The translations under genes were made by a program, and so were the position numbers. Positions 8,139 through 16,097 of a stretch of DNA of 64,000 nt are shown piece by piece (position 1 is the first letter of the stretch; every line of letters starts with the position of its first letter). The notes beneath the pieces were generated by a model. It had not been told where the DNA came from. It saw only the letters and a program-made list of their open reading frames with translations, and did not search any database. This DNA is from Niveispirillum cyanobacteriorum (lineage in GTDB: Bacteria; Pseudomonadota; Alphaproteobacteria; Azospirillales; Azospirillaceae): the NCBI RefSeq assembly GCF_002868735.1, contig NZ_CP025612.1, forward strand, positions 682,001 to 746,000, given 5' to 3'.

Positions 8139-9479
8139 TCAAATATTTGCCGCGTCGGCCAACCGTTGGCGCACATTGCGGTAATGGGGCAGCGACCGCC
8201 ACATGGCGAGCGCTGACAGCGCCAGCAACGGGATGCCGGTTACGCTGATCGACAGGCCGACCGCCAGCGGATCGGCAAAGACATGGTCGGTGGTGACCGC
8301 CACCAAGGTCGGTCCTACCCCCAGTCCGAAGGCCGTATATGCAAAGGCCTGCACTGCCGTCGTCATGCCGCGCAGTTCCGACGGCACCAGATCCAGGATG
8401 GCGGCGATGCCGACCCCCGCCCCGATGGCCAGCAGGAAGGCATAGGCCGTGAACAGGACCAGTGTCAGCCCCACTCCCGGCATGACCCCGAACAGCAGGC
8501 AGGGTACGCCCAGGCTGACGGCGGCGGCGGCGACCATGGGCTTGGCCGTAGAATGGCCGCGTGCCTCCAGGAAATCGGCCAGCATGCCGCCGACAATGGT
8601 GCCCAGCCCGGCCACACCGATCAGGATGGAGCCCAGCGCCGTCCCCGTCTCTGATGGGGTGAAGTCATGTACCCGCATCAGCAGCGACGGCGTCCAACTA
8701 TTGGCCCCGTAATCGACAATCTGGGTCAGGGTCAGTCCGCCCAGCAGCAGACCGAATGCCCAACGATTATCAACCAGATAGCGGCGCAGCGTGTCCAGCC
8801 CCGGCTTCACGTCAGCGCCCAGGCTGTCCCGCCGTGTTGGTTCCGGAATGGTGCTGACCAGTAGCGCCAGCACGACACCGGCCAGCCCCAGGGTCAACAG
8901 CACGGCCCGCCAGGGCGCCACGCCGGCGGATTGCGCCAGACCGGACAGGGCACCCAGGCTGAACACATCGATCAGTATGCCGCCGACCAGCGTCGCCATG
9001 CCGGCCCCCATCACCATGCCACCGATAAAGATCGCGACCGCCGTCCCGCGACGGTGTGGGGGGAACAGGTCGGGCACCATGGACAGCACGGCGGGCGCCA
9101 GGGCCGCTTCGCCGATCCCCACCAGGATACGGGCGCCGAACAGCTGCCCATAGGATTGGGCTAGACCGCACAGCGCGGTCGCCAAGCTCCACAGGCCGAT
9201 GCCGGCCAGGACCAGGTTGCGCCGCCCATGCCGGTCGGCATGGCGGCCCATGGGCAGGCCGGCAAAAGCATAGATGATGGCGAAGGCGGCGCCTTGAAGG
9301 AAACTCACCTGCGTATCGGTGATCGCCATTTCCGATCGGATCGGGGCGACCAGCAGGTTCAGGATCAGACGGTCTGTATAGGAAAGAACGGCGGCCAATG
9401 CGAAGATGACGATAGCGTACCAGGCGCGGGCATCGGCTTCCCGCTTGGGTCCCGGATCGGGCGGCGATGATAAGGACAT
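8139..9479 (-). CDS. MFS transporter (spinster/aromatic-acid type)
   Basis: The 446-residue product has about 12 hydrophobic segments and the MFS signature between helices 2 and 3 (GLPMGRHADRHGRRNLV). The first helix carries YTDRLILNLLVAPIR, as in spinster-like major facilitator proteins. It should move a small organic molecule across the inner membrane. The start at 9479 has AGGGAGAG upstream; an in-frame ATG at 9605 would add 42 polar residues not seen in the family. It is first in an operon with the membrane-anchored serine hydrolase (35-bp gap). Its promoter region carries the third copy of the GAAAAAT motif, which also occurs twice before the oxidase/M81 and TBDR genes. Confidence 0.9.
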   Translation of the reverse strand: MSLSSPPDPGPKREADARAWYAIVIFALAAVLSYTDRLILNLLVAPIRSEMAITDTQVSFLQGAAFAIIYAFAGLPMGRHADRHGRRNLVLAGIGLWSLATALCGLAQSYGQLFGARILVGIGEAALAPAVLSMVPDLFPPHRRGTAVAIFIGGMVMGAGMATLVGGILIDVFSLGALSGLAQSAGVAPWRAVLLTLGLAGVVLALLVSTIPEPTRRDSLGADVKPGLDTLRRYLVDNRWAFGLLLGGLTLTQIVDYGANSWTPSLLMRVHDFTPSETGTALGSILIGVAGLGTIVGGMLADFLEARGHSTAKPMVAAAAVSLGVPCLLFGVMPGVGLTLVLFTAYAFLLAIGAGVGIAAILDLVPSELRGMTTAVQAFAYTAFGLGVGPTLVAVTTDHVFADPLAVGLSISVTGIPLLALSALAMWRSLPHYRNVRQRLADAANI

Positions 9480-9505
9480 CCCAGCTCTCCCTGTTGTGCT
9501 TTTCT

Positions 9506-9521
9506 TATATGAAAAATTTTT
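9506..9521. promoter_or_regulatory. Third copy of the GAAAAAT motif
   Basis: TATATGAAAAATTTTT matches the elements at 2582-2597 and 2686-2701 in 12-13 of 16 positions. It lies 27 bases upstream of the MFS start, in the divergent gap before the FAH gene. A weaker relative (CATACGAAAAC) is at 9603-9613. The binding protein is unknown. Confidence 0.4.
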
Positions 9522-9727
9522 CCGAAAAGATAGTGCCACTTTATATAGGTTTGACCCACGATTGGACGCCAGACATACATTCTGTCTTGAAACAATATTG
9601 ATCATACGAAAACGTCACCAGCCCATCTATCGTTGGCGCCGATAGGATGGATCGGCAATCCCGACTTAACGGATGGGGCAGCCCGTGCCTATGTCGCCGT
9701 TCAATGCTGAATGCCGTGGGATTGAAG

Positions 9728-10699
9728 ATGAAGCTCGCAAGCCTTGACCTTGATGGCCGTGACGGGCGGCTGGTGGTGGTTTCCCGTGATTTGAGCCGCG
9801 CCGTCGCCGCGACGGGCATCGCGGAAACCCTGCAGGCTGCCCTTGATGACTGGGCGGTGGTGCAACCGAGGCTGTTGGACTTGTCAGCAGCGCTGGAGGC
9901 CGGAACTGCCCCGGATGCCTTTGCCTTTGATCCTGCTAAGGCCCTGGCACCGCTGCCGCGTGCTTGGCAATGGCTGGATGGATCGGCCTTCCATGCGCAT
10001 GGCGAACTGATGGCGAAGGTGTTTGGCATCACCAACCCACAGCATGACAAGCCCCTGATGTATCAGGGCATGTCCCACCGCTTCATCGCCCCGACGGCGC
10101 ATGTGCCCTTTCCCACAGAAGCCGACGGCATCGATTTTGAGGGGGAGTTCGCGGTGGTGACTGGTGATGTTCCCATGGGAACTGATGCCGTCACTGCACG
10201 CAGCCATATCCGGCTTATAATGCTGGTCAATGACTGGTCGCTTCGTGTCCCAGGCCGAGCGGAAATGGAGACGGGCTTCGGCTGGGTCCAGGCAAAACCC
10301 GCCTGTTCGGCGGCCCCCATTGCCGTAACGCCTGGTGAGCTGGGAGAAAGCTGGGCCGATGGCCGTATCCATCTGAACCTGCTCGTCGACTGGAACGGAG
10401 AACGTTTCGGGGCGGCCAATGGCGGGGCCATGGGTTTCTGCTTCGGGCAACTGATCGCCCATGCCGCCCGTACCCGCGACCTGTGTGCCGGCACCATCGT
10501 CGGCTCGGGCACGGTATCGAACGAGAATTACCGACAGGTCGGGTCCAGTTGCATCGCCGAACGGCGCGGGATTGAGATGCTGGATGAAGGTGCCGCCCGC
10601 ACCGGCTTCCTGCGCTTCGGTGACCGGGTGCGGATGGAGGTGCTGCGTGACGGGCAAAGCGTCTTTGGCGCCATTGACCAGGAGGTCGTGAAGGGCTGA
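9728..10699 (+). CDS. Fumarylacetoacetate hydrolase (FAH) family protein
   Basis: The 323-residue product carries the FAH fold: a YQGMSHRFI motif (residues 112-120), acidic metal ligands in DFEGEF (E138, E140) and D169 in VNDWS. This places it with fumarylacetoacetase, acylpyruvate hydrolase and 2-hydroxyhepta-dienedioate isomerase types, which hydrolyse or isomerise ring-cleavage products. It is the first gene of an aromatic catabolic operon that also encodes a FAD monooxygenase and an extradiol dioxygenase. The start MKLASLDLDG is chosen because the family begins this way; earlier in-frame ATGs at 9647 and 9704 would add residues without similarity. The ribosome site is weak (GGGATTGA). Confidence 0.87.
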   Translation: MKLASLDLDGRDGRLVVVSRDLSRAVAATGIAETLQAALDDWAVVQPRLLDLSAALEAGTAPDAFAFDPAKALAPLPRAWQWLDGSAFHAHGELMAKVFGITNPQHDKPLMYQGMSHRFIAPTAHVPFPTEADGIDFEGEFAVVTGDVPMGTDAVTARSHIRLIMLVNDWSLRVPGRAEMETGFGWVQAKPACSAAPIAVTPGELGESWADGRIHLNLLVDWNGERFGAANGGAMGFCFGQLIAHAARTRDLCAGTIVGSGTVSNENYRQVGSSCIAERRGIEMLDEGAARTGFLRFGDRVRMEVLRDGQSVFGAIDQEVVKG

Positions 10700-10895
10700 A
10701 TAGGATCTATCGCCGTAGCCGATGCATTGTATCGGTATAAACGGCTTTGGTGATTTGTTCGGCGGGCTTATGGTTGGTGGCATGGAGGTCCGCGACGGCG
10801 GCCCTCCACCCCAATCCACGATAAAGACCCGCCGAACTGGCGGGCATATCCGGCTGCCGCCCTGTGGGTGGATGGCCTGGGAGGAGCATGTGTCC

Positions 10896-12011
10896 TTGAT
10901 CCGTAATGCGCTTGTCGTCGGCGGCGGCATCGCCGGCATGTCGGCCACTCTGGTGCTGTCGCGTCTGGGTGTATCGGTTGTTGTGATCGACCAGGATCCC
11001 GCCTGGCGTGTCTATGGCGCTGGCATCTCCATCACCGGCCCGACGCTGCGCGCGTTTCAACGGCTGGGCATACTGGATGATTTTCGCCAGCACGGCTATT
11101 GCTCAGCCAGCACGCGGCTGTTCACGCCCACAGGCCACCCGATTGGGGAAGTGGCGATCCCGCCTCTGGCTGCCGACCTGCCGTCGGGCGGCGGTATCAT
11201 GCGGCCCATTCTGCATGAAATCCTGGCCAGCCGCACCCGTAAAGCCGCTGCTGATATCCGCCTGGGCATCACCATCGATCACTATGCCGAGGATGCGGAC
11301 GGCGCGGATGTGACGTTCAGCGACGGTCGTACGGGCCGTTACGATCTGGTGATCGGGGCCGACGGCATCTATTCCCGGACGCGTGGCCTGCTATTCCCGG
11401 ATGCGCCCAAGCCGCGCTTCACGGGTCAGGCCTGCTGGCGCGTCACCGCCCCCCGGCCAGAGGGGGTGACGGGTGTTGAGATGTTCCTGGGCGCGCCGAT
11501 CAAGGCGGGCGTGAATCCCTGTTCCCCCGATCAGATGTATCTGTTCGCGTTGGAGGCCATCGCCCCCAACACCCGCCATGCCGAGGCAGAACTACCCGGT
11601 CTTCTGCGCGCGCGGCTGGCGGGGTTCGGCGGGTCCGTCGGCTTTGTCCGCGATCAGATTAGCGACCAGTCAGTGGTGAATTTCCGCCCCTTGGAGACGC
11701 TGCTGCTACCCGGTCCCTGGCATACGCGGCGTGGCCTGCTGATCGGTGATGCGGCCCACGCCACCACCCCGCATCTGGCATCGGGGGCTGGCATGGCGAT
11801 GGAGGATGCGGTGGTGCTGGGTGATGTGCTGTCGGCCAATGACAGCCTGTCCGCTGCACTTAACGCCTTCATGGATCGCCGCCATGACCGCTGCGCCATG
11901 GTGGTCAACAATTCCGTCCGATTGGGCGAGATCGAGTTGAGCGGCGTCCATAGTGACGAGCATCCCCGCCTGATGAACCAGACCATGGCCGCCCTGGCCC
12001 AACCACTTTGA
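10896..12011 (+). CDS. FAD-dependent aromatic-ring monooxygenase (salicylate-hydroxylase-like)
   Basis: This is a group A flavoprotein monooxygenase of about 371 residues. It has the N-terminal FAD motif VVGGGIAGMSATLVLSRLG, the middle GADGIYSRTR motif (DG motif) and the C-terminal LIGDAAHATTPHLASGAGMAMEDA (GD motif). It should hydroxylate an aromatic or heteroaromatic ring using NAD(P)H and O2, as salicylate and 2,6-dihydroxypyridine hydroxylases do. GGGAGGAG at 10879-10886 sets the start to TTG at 10896 or GTG at 10890; the only ATG nearby is out of frame. The extradiol dioxygenase gene follows 19 bp later. A 196-bp gap precedes it, so it could have its own promoter. Confidence 0.88.
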   Translation: MIRNALVVGGGIAGMSATLVLSRLGVSVVVIDQDPAWRVYGAGISITGPTLRAFQRLGILDDFRQHGYCSASTRLFTPTGHPIGEVAIPPLAADLPSGGGIMRPILHEILASRTRKAAADIRLGITIDHYAEDADGADVTFSDGRTGRYDLVIGADGIYSRTRGLLFPDAPKPRFTGQACWRVTAPRPEGVTGVEMFLGAPIKAGVNPCSPDQMYLFALEAIAPNTRHAEAELPGLLRARLAGFGGSVGFVRDQISDQSVVNFRPLETLLLPGPWHTRRGLLIGDAAHATTPHLASGAGMAMEDAVVLGDVLSANDSLSAALNAFMDRRHDRCAMVVNNSVRLGEIELSGVHSDEHPRLMNQTMAALAQPL

Positions 12012-12030
12012 TATTGGGAGTGAGCTTGAG

Positions 12031-12933
12031 ATGACCCGTGTGACGGATATCCGCTATGTCGGTTATGGCGTGACGGATCTGGAGGCCGAACGCGCCTTCT
12101 ACCGCGACAAGTGGGGCCTGCGCGAGGTGGCGGCCAAGGATGGCATGGTCTATTTCGCTGCCGAGGGCGCACCGGAACTGTATGTCGTCCGCCTGCGCGC
12201 ATCGGATGTGAAGCGGGTCGATGTCATCGCCTTCGCTGCGGACAGTAATGCCGATGTGGACGCCCTGCATGACAAGGTGGTTGCCGCCGGCTGTCGTGTG
12301 ATCTTCGCGCCGACCGAACTAGCCTCCTTTGGCGGCGGATATGGCTTCCGCTTCTTCGGCAAGGACGGCCTGACCTTTGAGATTTCCGCCGGGGTGGAGC
12401 GGGGGCCGTCGCGGCCTGTGCTGGCCAAAGAAGCGCTGCCCGAAAAGATCAGCCACGTTGTCATGCATTCGCCCGATCACAAGGGGGCGGTAGATTTCTT
12501 CGTGAATGTCCTGGGCTTTCGCGTTTCGGACTGGCTGGGCGATTTCATGTGCTTCCTGCGCTGCAATGAATGGCACCACCGGGTCGCTTTCCTGCCAGGC
12601 CCGCCCTGCCTCAACCATGTCGCCTATGACATGGCCGACATGGACGCGATGATGCGTGGTGTGGGCAAGCTGAAGAAGGCGGAGGTTGAACTGCGCTGGG
12701 GGCCGGGCCGGCATACGGCGGGCAACAACACCTTCAGCTATTTCACCACTCCGTCGGGCTTTGCCGTTGAATATACGGCGGAGCTGGAAAAGGTGGACGA
12801 CGCCACCTGGGTCGCCACGGTGCATAAGCCGACGCCGGAAACTATGGATCAGTGGGGCGCCGGCAGCGGCGGGCCGCAGACCATGCCACATCCCGCGCCC
12901 GATGCGGGTCTGTTCCAGGCGGTGGGGGTCTGA
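12031..12933 (+). CDS. Type I extradiol ring-cleavage dioxygenase (two VOC domains)
   Basis: The 300-residue protein has two vicinal-oxygen-chelate domains (about 5-120 and 138-252). The first has no metal ligands; the second has H142, H196 and E247 as Fe(II) ligands. H182, H228 and Y237 stand at the same distance from E247 as the catalytic H195, H241 and Y250 from E260 in BphC. The segment from G226 to E247 nearly fits the extradiol signature (only the residue before Y237 differs). It should cleave a catechol-type ring next to the two hydroxyls. Its operon partners are a hydroxylase before and an alpha/beta hydrolase 3 bp after, as in meta-cleavage pathways. Confidence 0.88.
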   Translation: MTRVTDIRYVGYGVTDLEAERAFYRDKWGLREVAAKDGMVYFAAEGAPELYVVRLRASDVKRVDVIAFAADSNADVDALHDKVVAAGCRVIFAPTELASFGGGYGFRFFGKDGLTFEISAGVERGPSRPVLAKEALPEKISHVVMHSPDHKGAVDFFVNVLGFRVSDWLGDFMCFLRCNEWHHRVAFLPGPPCLNHVAYDMADMDAMMRGVGKLKKAEVELRWGPGRHTAGNNTFSYFTTPSGFAVEYTAELEKVDDATWVATVHKPTPETMDQWGAGSGGPQTMPHPAPDAGLFQAVGV

Positions 12934-12936
12934 ACC

Positions 12937-14100
12937 ATGGCGCTTTTCCAGTACTTCCCCAACAATTACATTTGGAACCTGTCCGTCAACATCGCCATCG
13001 AAAGCGGTGGCCGGGTTGGTGAGATCGAGGATATGTGCCGCCCCCTGCTGGAGGCGGCAGCGCGGGGGGAGGATGCCGGCACGGGCGCCTTCCTGGCGCA
13101 GTGGGTGGCGATGGCCGATAAGCTGGTTGGTCTGGCCGGTGAGGATGAGGCGCGGGGTCGCGCCTTTTCCGCCGGAGCCAAGTTGCAACGCGCCTCGCTC
13201 TACTACATCACGGCAGAGCGTATGCAGGGCCATGGTCATCCGGGCCGGGCAGAAACCTTCGCCAAGGGTCAGGATGCCTTCCGTCGCGGTACGGCCCTGG
13301 CGCGGGAGAATTGCGCCCGCGTGGAAATCCCCTTCGGCGACAGTTTCATCCCCGGTCTGTTCACCAAGGCCGAAGGTGTGAACGGTCCGGCTCCCTGCGT
13401 CCTTTATGTGAACGGTCTGGACAGCTGCAAGGAGCTGCTTTTCTGGTCCTGGCTCCCGCATGCACTGGCCAAGCGTGGCATTTCCACCCTGTGTATCGAC
13501 CAGCCGGGCACAGGGGAAGCGCTGCGCGCCAATAACCTTTATGCCACGCATGAAACAGAACGCTGGGCCACACCCGTGTTTGATTATCTGGCCGCACGTC
13601 CCGATGTGCTGGCCGAAAAGATCGGCATGGTTGGCATCTCGCTGGGCGGGTATTTCACCCCGCGCGCGGTGGCGTTTGAGCCGCGCTTTGCCAGTGGCGC
13701 CGTCTGGGGCGCCAACCACGATTGGCGCGAGGTGCAGCAGAAGCGCCTGAAGCGGGAAGGGGAGAACCCGGTTCCCCATTATTGGGGCCATGTACGCTGG
13801 GTATTTGGTGCCACGGACATGGATGATTTCTTCGCCAAGGCGGAAGGTATGCACCTGAACGGCGTACTGGACCGGATCAAGGTGCCGTTCCTGGTCACCC
13901 ATGGGGCCAAGGACCGCCAGATCTCCGTTGATTATGCTCACCAGACCTATGAGCAGTTGGTGAACTCTCCCCGGCGGGAGCTGAAGATTTTCACTGACCG
14001 TGAAGGCGGGGTCGAGCATGTCGGGGCCGATAACATGTCATTTGGTCGTGATTACATTGCCGACTGGTTCGCCGACACGCTGGGTGGACACACCGCGTGA
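12937..14100 (+). CDS. Alpha/beta hydrolase (2,6-dihydropseudooxynicotine-hydrolase-like)
   Basis: This 387-residue hydrolase has an extra helical N-terminal region (about 1-125) and then an alpha/beta-hydrolase domain. The nucleophile elbow is GISLG (S235), with D326 in HGAKD and H361 in GVEHVG as the rest of the triad. The layout is that of the FrsA/2,6-dihydropseudooxynicotine hydrolase group, which split C-C bonds next to a keto group. Directly after an extradiol dioxygenase gene it most likely hydrolyses the ring-fission product. The ferredoxin gene overlaps its stop codon by 4 bases (GTGA). Confidence 0.85.
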   Translation: MALFQYFPNNYIWNLSVNIAIESGGRVGEIEDMCRPLLEAAARGEDAGTGAFLAQWVAMADKLVGLAGEDEARGRAFSAGAKLQRASLYYITAERMQGHGHPGRAETFAKGQDAFRRGTALARENCARVEIPFGDSFIPGLFTKAEGVNGPAPCVLYVNGLDSCKELLFWSWLPHALAKRGISTLCIDQPGTGEALRANNLYATHETERWATPVFDYLAARPDVLAEKIGMVGISLGGYFTPRAVAFEPRFASGAVWGANHDWREVQQKRLKREGENPVPHYWGHVRWVFGATDMDDFFAKAEGMHLNGVLDRIKVPFLVTHGAKDRQISVDYAHQTYEQLVNSPRRELKIFTDREGGVEHVGADNMSFGRDYIADWFADTLGGHTA

Positions 14101-14390
14101 AGGTGACGCTGCATAGGGTGGACGGGGAGGTGACGCTCGACGTTCCCCCCGGCCAGTCCCTGTTCCAGTCTATCGCCGCTCGGCACCGTGGGCTGATCAC
14201 GGCCCTGTGCGGCGGTTGCTGTGTTTGTGGTACCTGCCGGGTTCGGGTTCTGGGCGGCGATCCAGGCGAAATGGGGCCGGATGAAGCGCATCTGCGCCGG
14301 CAGCTTGCCATCACTGACCCTGCCATCCGTCTCGCCTGCCAGATGCGGCCCGGTTGCGGGCTGCGCGTTGACATCATCCAGCCGGAGTAA
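14097..14390 (+). CDS. 2Fe-2S ferredoxin
   Basis: The 97-residue protein is a plant/adrenodoxin-type [2Fe-2S] ferredoxin. The cluster ligands are most likely C38, C44 and C47 (C-x5-C-x2-C) and C81; C41, C42 and C87 are additional cysteines. It starts with GTG overlapping the hydrolase stop (GTGA), so translation is coupled. No ferredoxin reductase or Rieske oxygenase is visible in the window. In catechol meta-cleavage operons a similar small ferredoxin (XylT) re-reduces inactivated Fe(III) extradiol dioxygenase; the position here just after such an enzyme suggests the same job (inference). Confidence 0.87.
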   Translation: MKVTLHRVDGEVTLDVPPGQSLFQSIAARHRGLITALCGGCCVCGTCRVRVLGGDPGEMGPDEAHLRRQLAITDPAIRLACQMRPGCGLRVDIIQPE

Positions 14391-14395
14391 GCGCC

Positions 14396-15169
14396 ATGCC
14401 GCGCATCATCGATCTGTCGGTGCATCTGGAAAATGACGTGCCTGCCGACCCGCCCTTCATGCGGCCCAAGATCCGTTACGCCAGCCATGCCGAAGGGGCG
14501 GCTGAATATTGTCAGATGTTTCCGGGCCTGAAGGCCGAACAACTGCCCGATGGTGAGGGGCCGGCGGCGGAGTGGGTGGAACTGACCACCCATAACGGCA
14601 CGCATATGGACGCGCCCTGGCATTACCATTCCACGATGGATGGCGGCAAACGCGCCATCACCATTGATGAGGTGCCGCTGGATTGGTGCTTCCGTCCCGG
14701 CGTGAAGCTGGATTTCCGTGCCCTTCCCGACGGGCATGTCGTCACGGCGGCAGAGGTGGAGGCAGAGTTGGCCCGTATCGGCCACACGTTGCAACCGCTG
14801 GACATTGTGCTGGTCAATACCGCCGCCGGTGCCGCCTATGGCCGCCCCGACTTCCTGGCTAAGGGCTGCGGTATGGGGCGGGAGGCGACGCTGTATCTGG
14901 TCGAACGCGGCGTACGCGTGACCGGTATCGATGGCTGGAGCTGGGATGCGCCATTCCCCTTCACCGCCGCGAAATTCAAGGAAACGGGCGATGCGTCCCT
15001 GATCTGGGAAGGGCATTACGTCGGCAAGGATGTCGGCTATTGCCATATGGAAAAACTGACCAACCTGGAGGCACTGCCCGCTACCGGTTTCACGGTCGCC
15101 TGCTTCCCGGTGAAGGTGCGGGCCGCATCCGCCGGGTGGACCCGCGCCGTGGCCATCCTTCAGGATTGA
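14396..15169 (+). CDS. Cyclase family metal-dependent hydrolase (kynurenine formamidase / isatin hydrolase type)
   Basis: The 257-residue protein has the family's metal-binding motif HNGTHMDAPWH (H66, H70, D72, H76), as in KynB and isatin hydrolase, which open amide, lactam or lactone bonds with Zn or Mn. The start is set by GAGTAAGCGCCATG shortly after the ferredoxin stop (5-bp gap), so it is the last gene of the aromatic operon. Its 3' end overlaps by 10 bp the end of the oppositely oriented epimerase-like gene. The substrate is unknown; a formylated or lactam/lactone intermediate in the same pathway is likely. Confidence 0.87.
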   Translation: MPRIIDLSVHLENDVPADPPFMRPKIRYASHAEGAAEYCQMFPGLKAEQLPDGEGPAAEWVELTTHNGTHMDAPWHYHSTMDGGKRAITIDEVPLDWCFRPGVKLDFRALPDGHVVTAAEVEAELARIGHTLQPLDIVLVNTAAGAAYGRPDFLAKGCGMGREATLYLVERGVRVTGIDGWSWDAPFPFTAAKFKETGDASLIWEGHYVGKDVGYCHMEKLTNLEALPATGFTVACFPVKVRAASAGWTRAVAILQD

Positions 15170-16077
15170 TCCAGCGCCCTGTCGATCAGCCCCCCCACAC
15201 TGCCATCGTCCCGGAAACCCGCAGCCCGGGCCGCATCGGCACAAAGCGGCGGCTGCTGCCCGAACCGCGCTTCCACCGCTGGATCAGGGGTGTAGGTGAC
15301 ATCAACGGGCCCAAATCGATCAGCCAATGCGGCCACCAGTTCCCTAATGCTGAGGCGCAGGACCGGTGGCAGCCAGACCCGGCCCTGTCCGGGCAGGCTG
15401 GTGGCATGAAGCAGCGCGTCCACGGCGGACGCCACCGACATCCACCAGCAAACGGCATCGGGACCGACCGGCAGGGTCACGGGCCGCTGTTGCGCCGCCG
15501 CCCACATCACCTCGCTCATGAAGGCTGAGATCAGGCCGGACGGGGCAGGCGGGCGGGCCACGATGCCGGGCAGCCGCAGGCTGCAACCGTCGATGAAGCC
15601 ACGCCGGCTGAAGTCCGCCACCATCACCTCGGAGGCCAGTTTCTGCGCTCCATAGGACAGGGTGGGGCGGGGCGGGGTGCTGTCATCGACAGTGTCGGGC
15701 AGCGGATCACCATAGACGGCGACGCTGCTGGCAAAAACGAACTTTGCCGTCCGCCCCTGCGCCCGCAGCGCGTCCAGTAGGCCCAGCGTCCCGTGAAGGT
15801 TTACGGCCATGCCCAGGTCGAACTCCCGCTCTGCCAACCCGCCCGGCACGCTGGCCAGATGAAAGACGATGTCGGCAGGAAGCGACAAAGAATCGGTCCA
15901 TAGGGCACGGTCGGCAATGTTGCCAGCGACAGGGACCAGGCGTGGATCAGTGGGCAGGTCACCAAACCGCTGATCCACCAGTGTCAGCCGATTGAAGGCC
16001 AGATCGATGCCAGACAGCATACGGCGGACAAGCGCGCGCCCGACAAAGCCATCGGCGCCGGTGATCAGGACATGCAT
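15160..16077 (-). CDS. NAD-dependent epimerase/dehydratase family protein (DenD-like)
   Basis: The 305-residue extended SDR has the NAD motif GADGFVG (residues 7-13) at its start and the YGAQK catalytic pair, followed by SLRLPGIVARPPAPSG, a stretch typical of D-erythronate dehydrogenase-like (DenD) proteins. It should oxidise a sugar acid or related hydroxy acid with NAD. AGAGGAA precedes the ATG at 16077. It follows the SDR gene by 20 bp in a minus-strand operon. Its last 10 bases overlap the 3' end of the convergent cyclase gene, which is unusual but both stops are clear. Confidence 0.87.
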   Translation of the reverse strand: MHVLITGADGFVGRALVRRMLSGIDLAFNRLTLVDQRFGDLPTDPRLVPVAGNIADRALWTDSLSLPADIVFHLASVPGGLAEREFDLGMAVNLHGTLGLLDALRAQGRTAKFVFASSVAVYGDPLPDTVDDSTPPRPTLSYGAQKLASEVMVADFSRRGFIDGCSLRLPGIVARPPAPSGLISAFMSEVMWAAAQQRPVTLPVGPDAVCWWMSVASAVDALLHATSLPGQGRVWLPPVLRLSIRELVAALADRFGPVDVTYTPDPAVEARFGQQPPLCADAARAAGFRDDGSVGGLIDRALDQS

Positions 16078-16097
16078 TGTGTTCCTCTGCTTATTCT

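Noticed and set aside
10829-10846. CCCGCC-GAACT-GGCGGG hairpin before the FAD monooxygenase gene
   Set aside because: No T run follows on the plus strand; too little to call a terminator or attenuator.
12319-14019. 566-codon minus-strand frame opposite the dioxygenase and hydrolase genes
   Set aside because: The plus strand encodes two enzymes with catalytic residues in place; the minus frame has no family signature.
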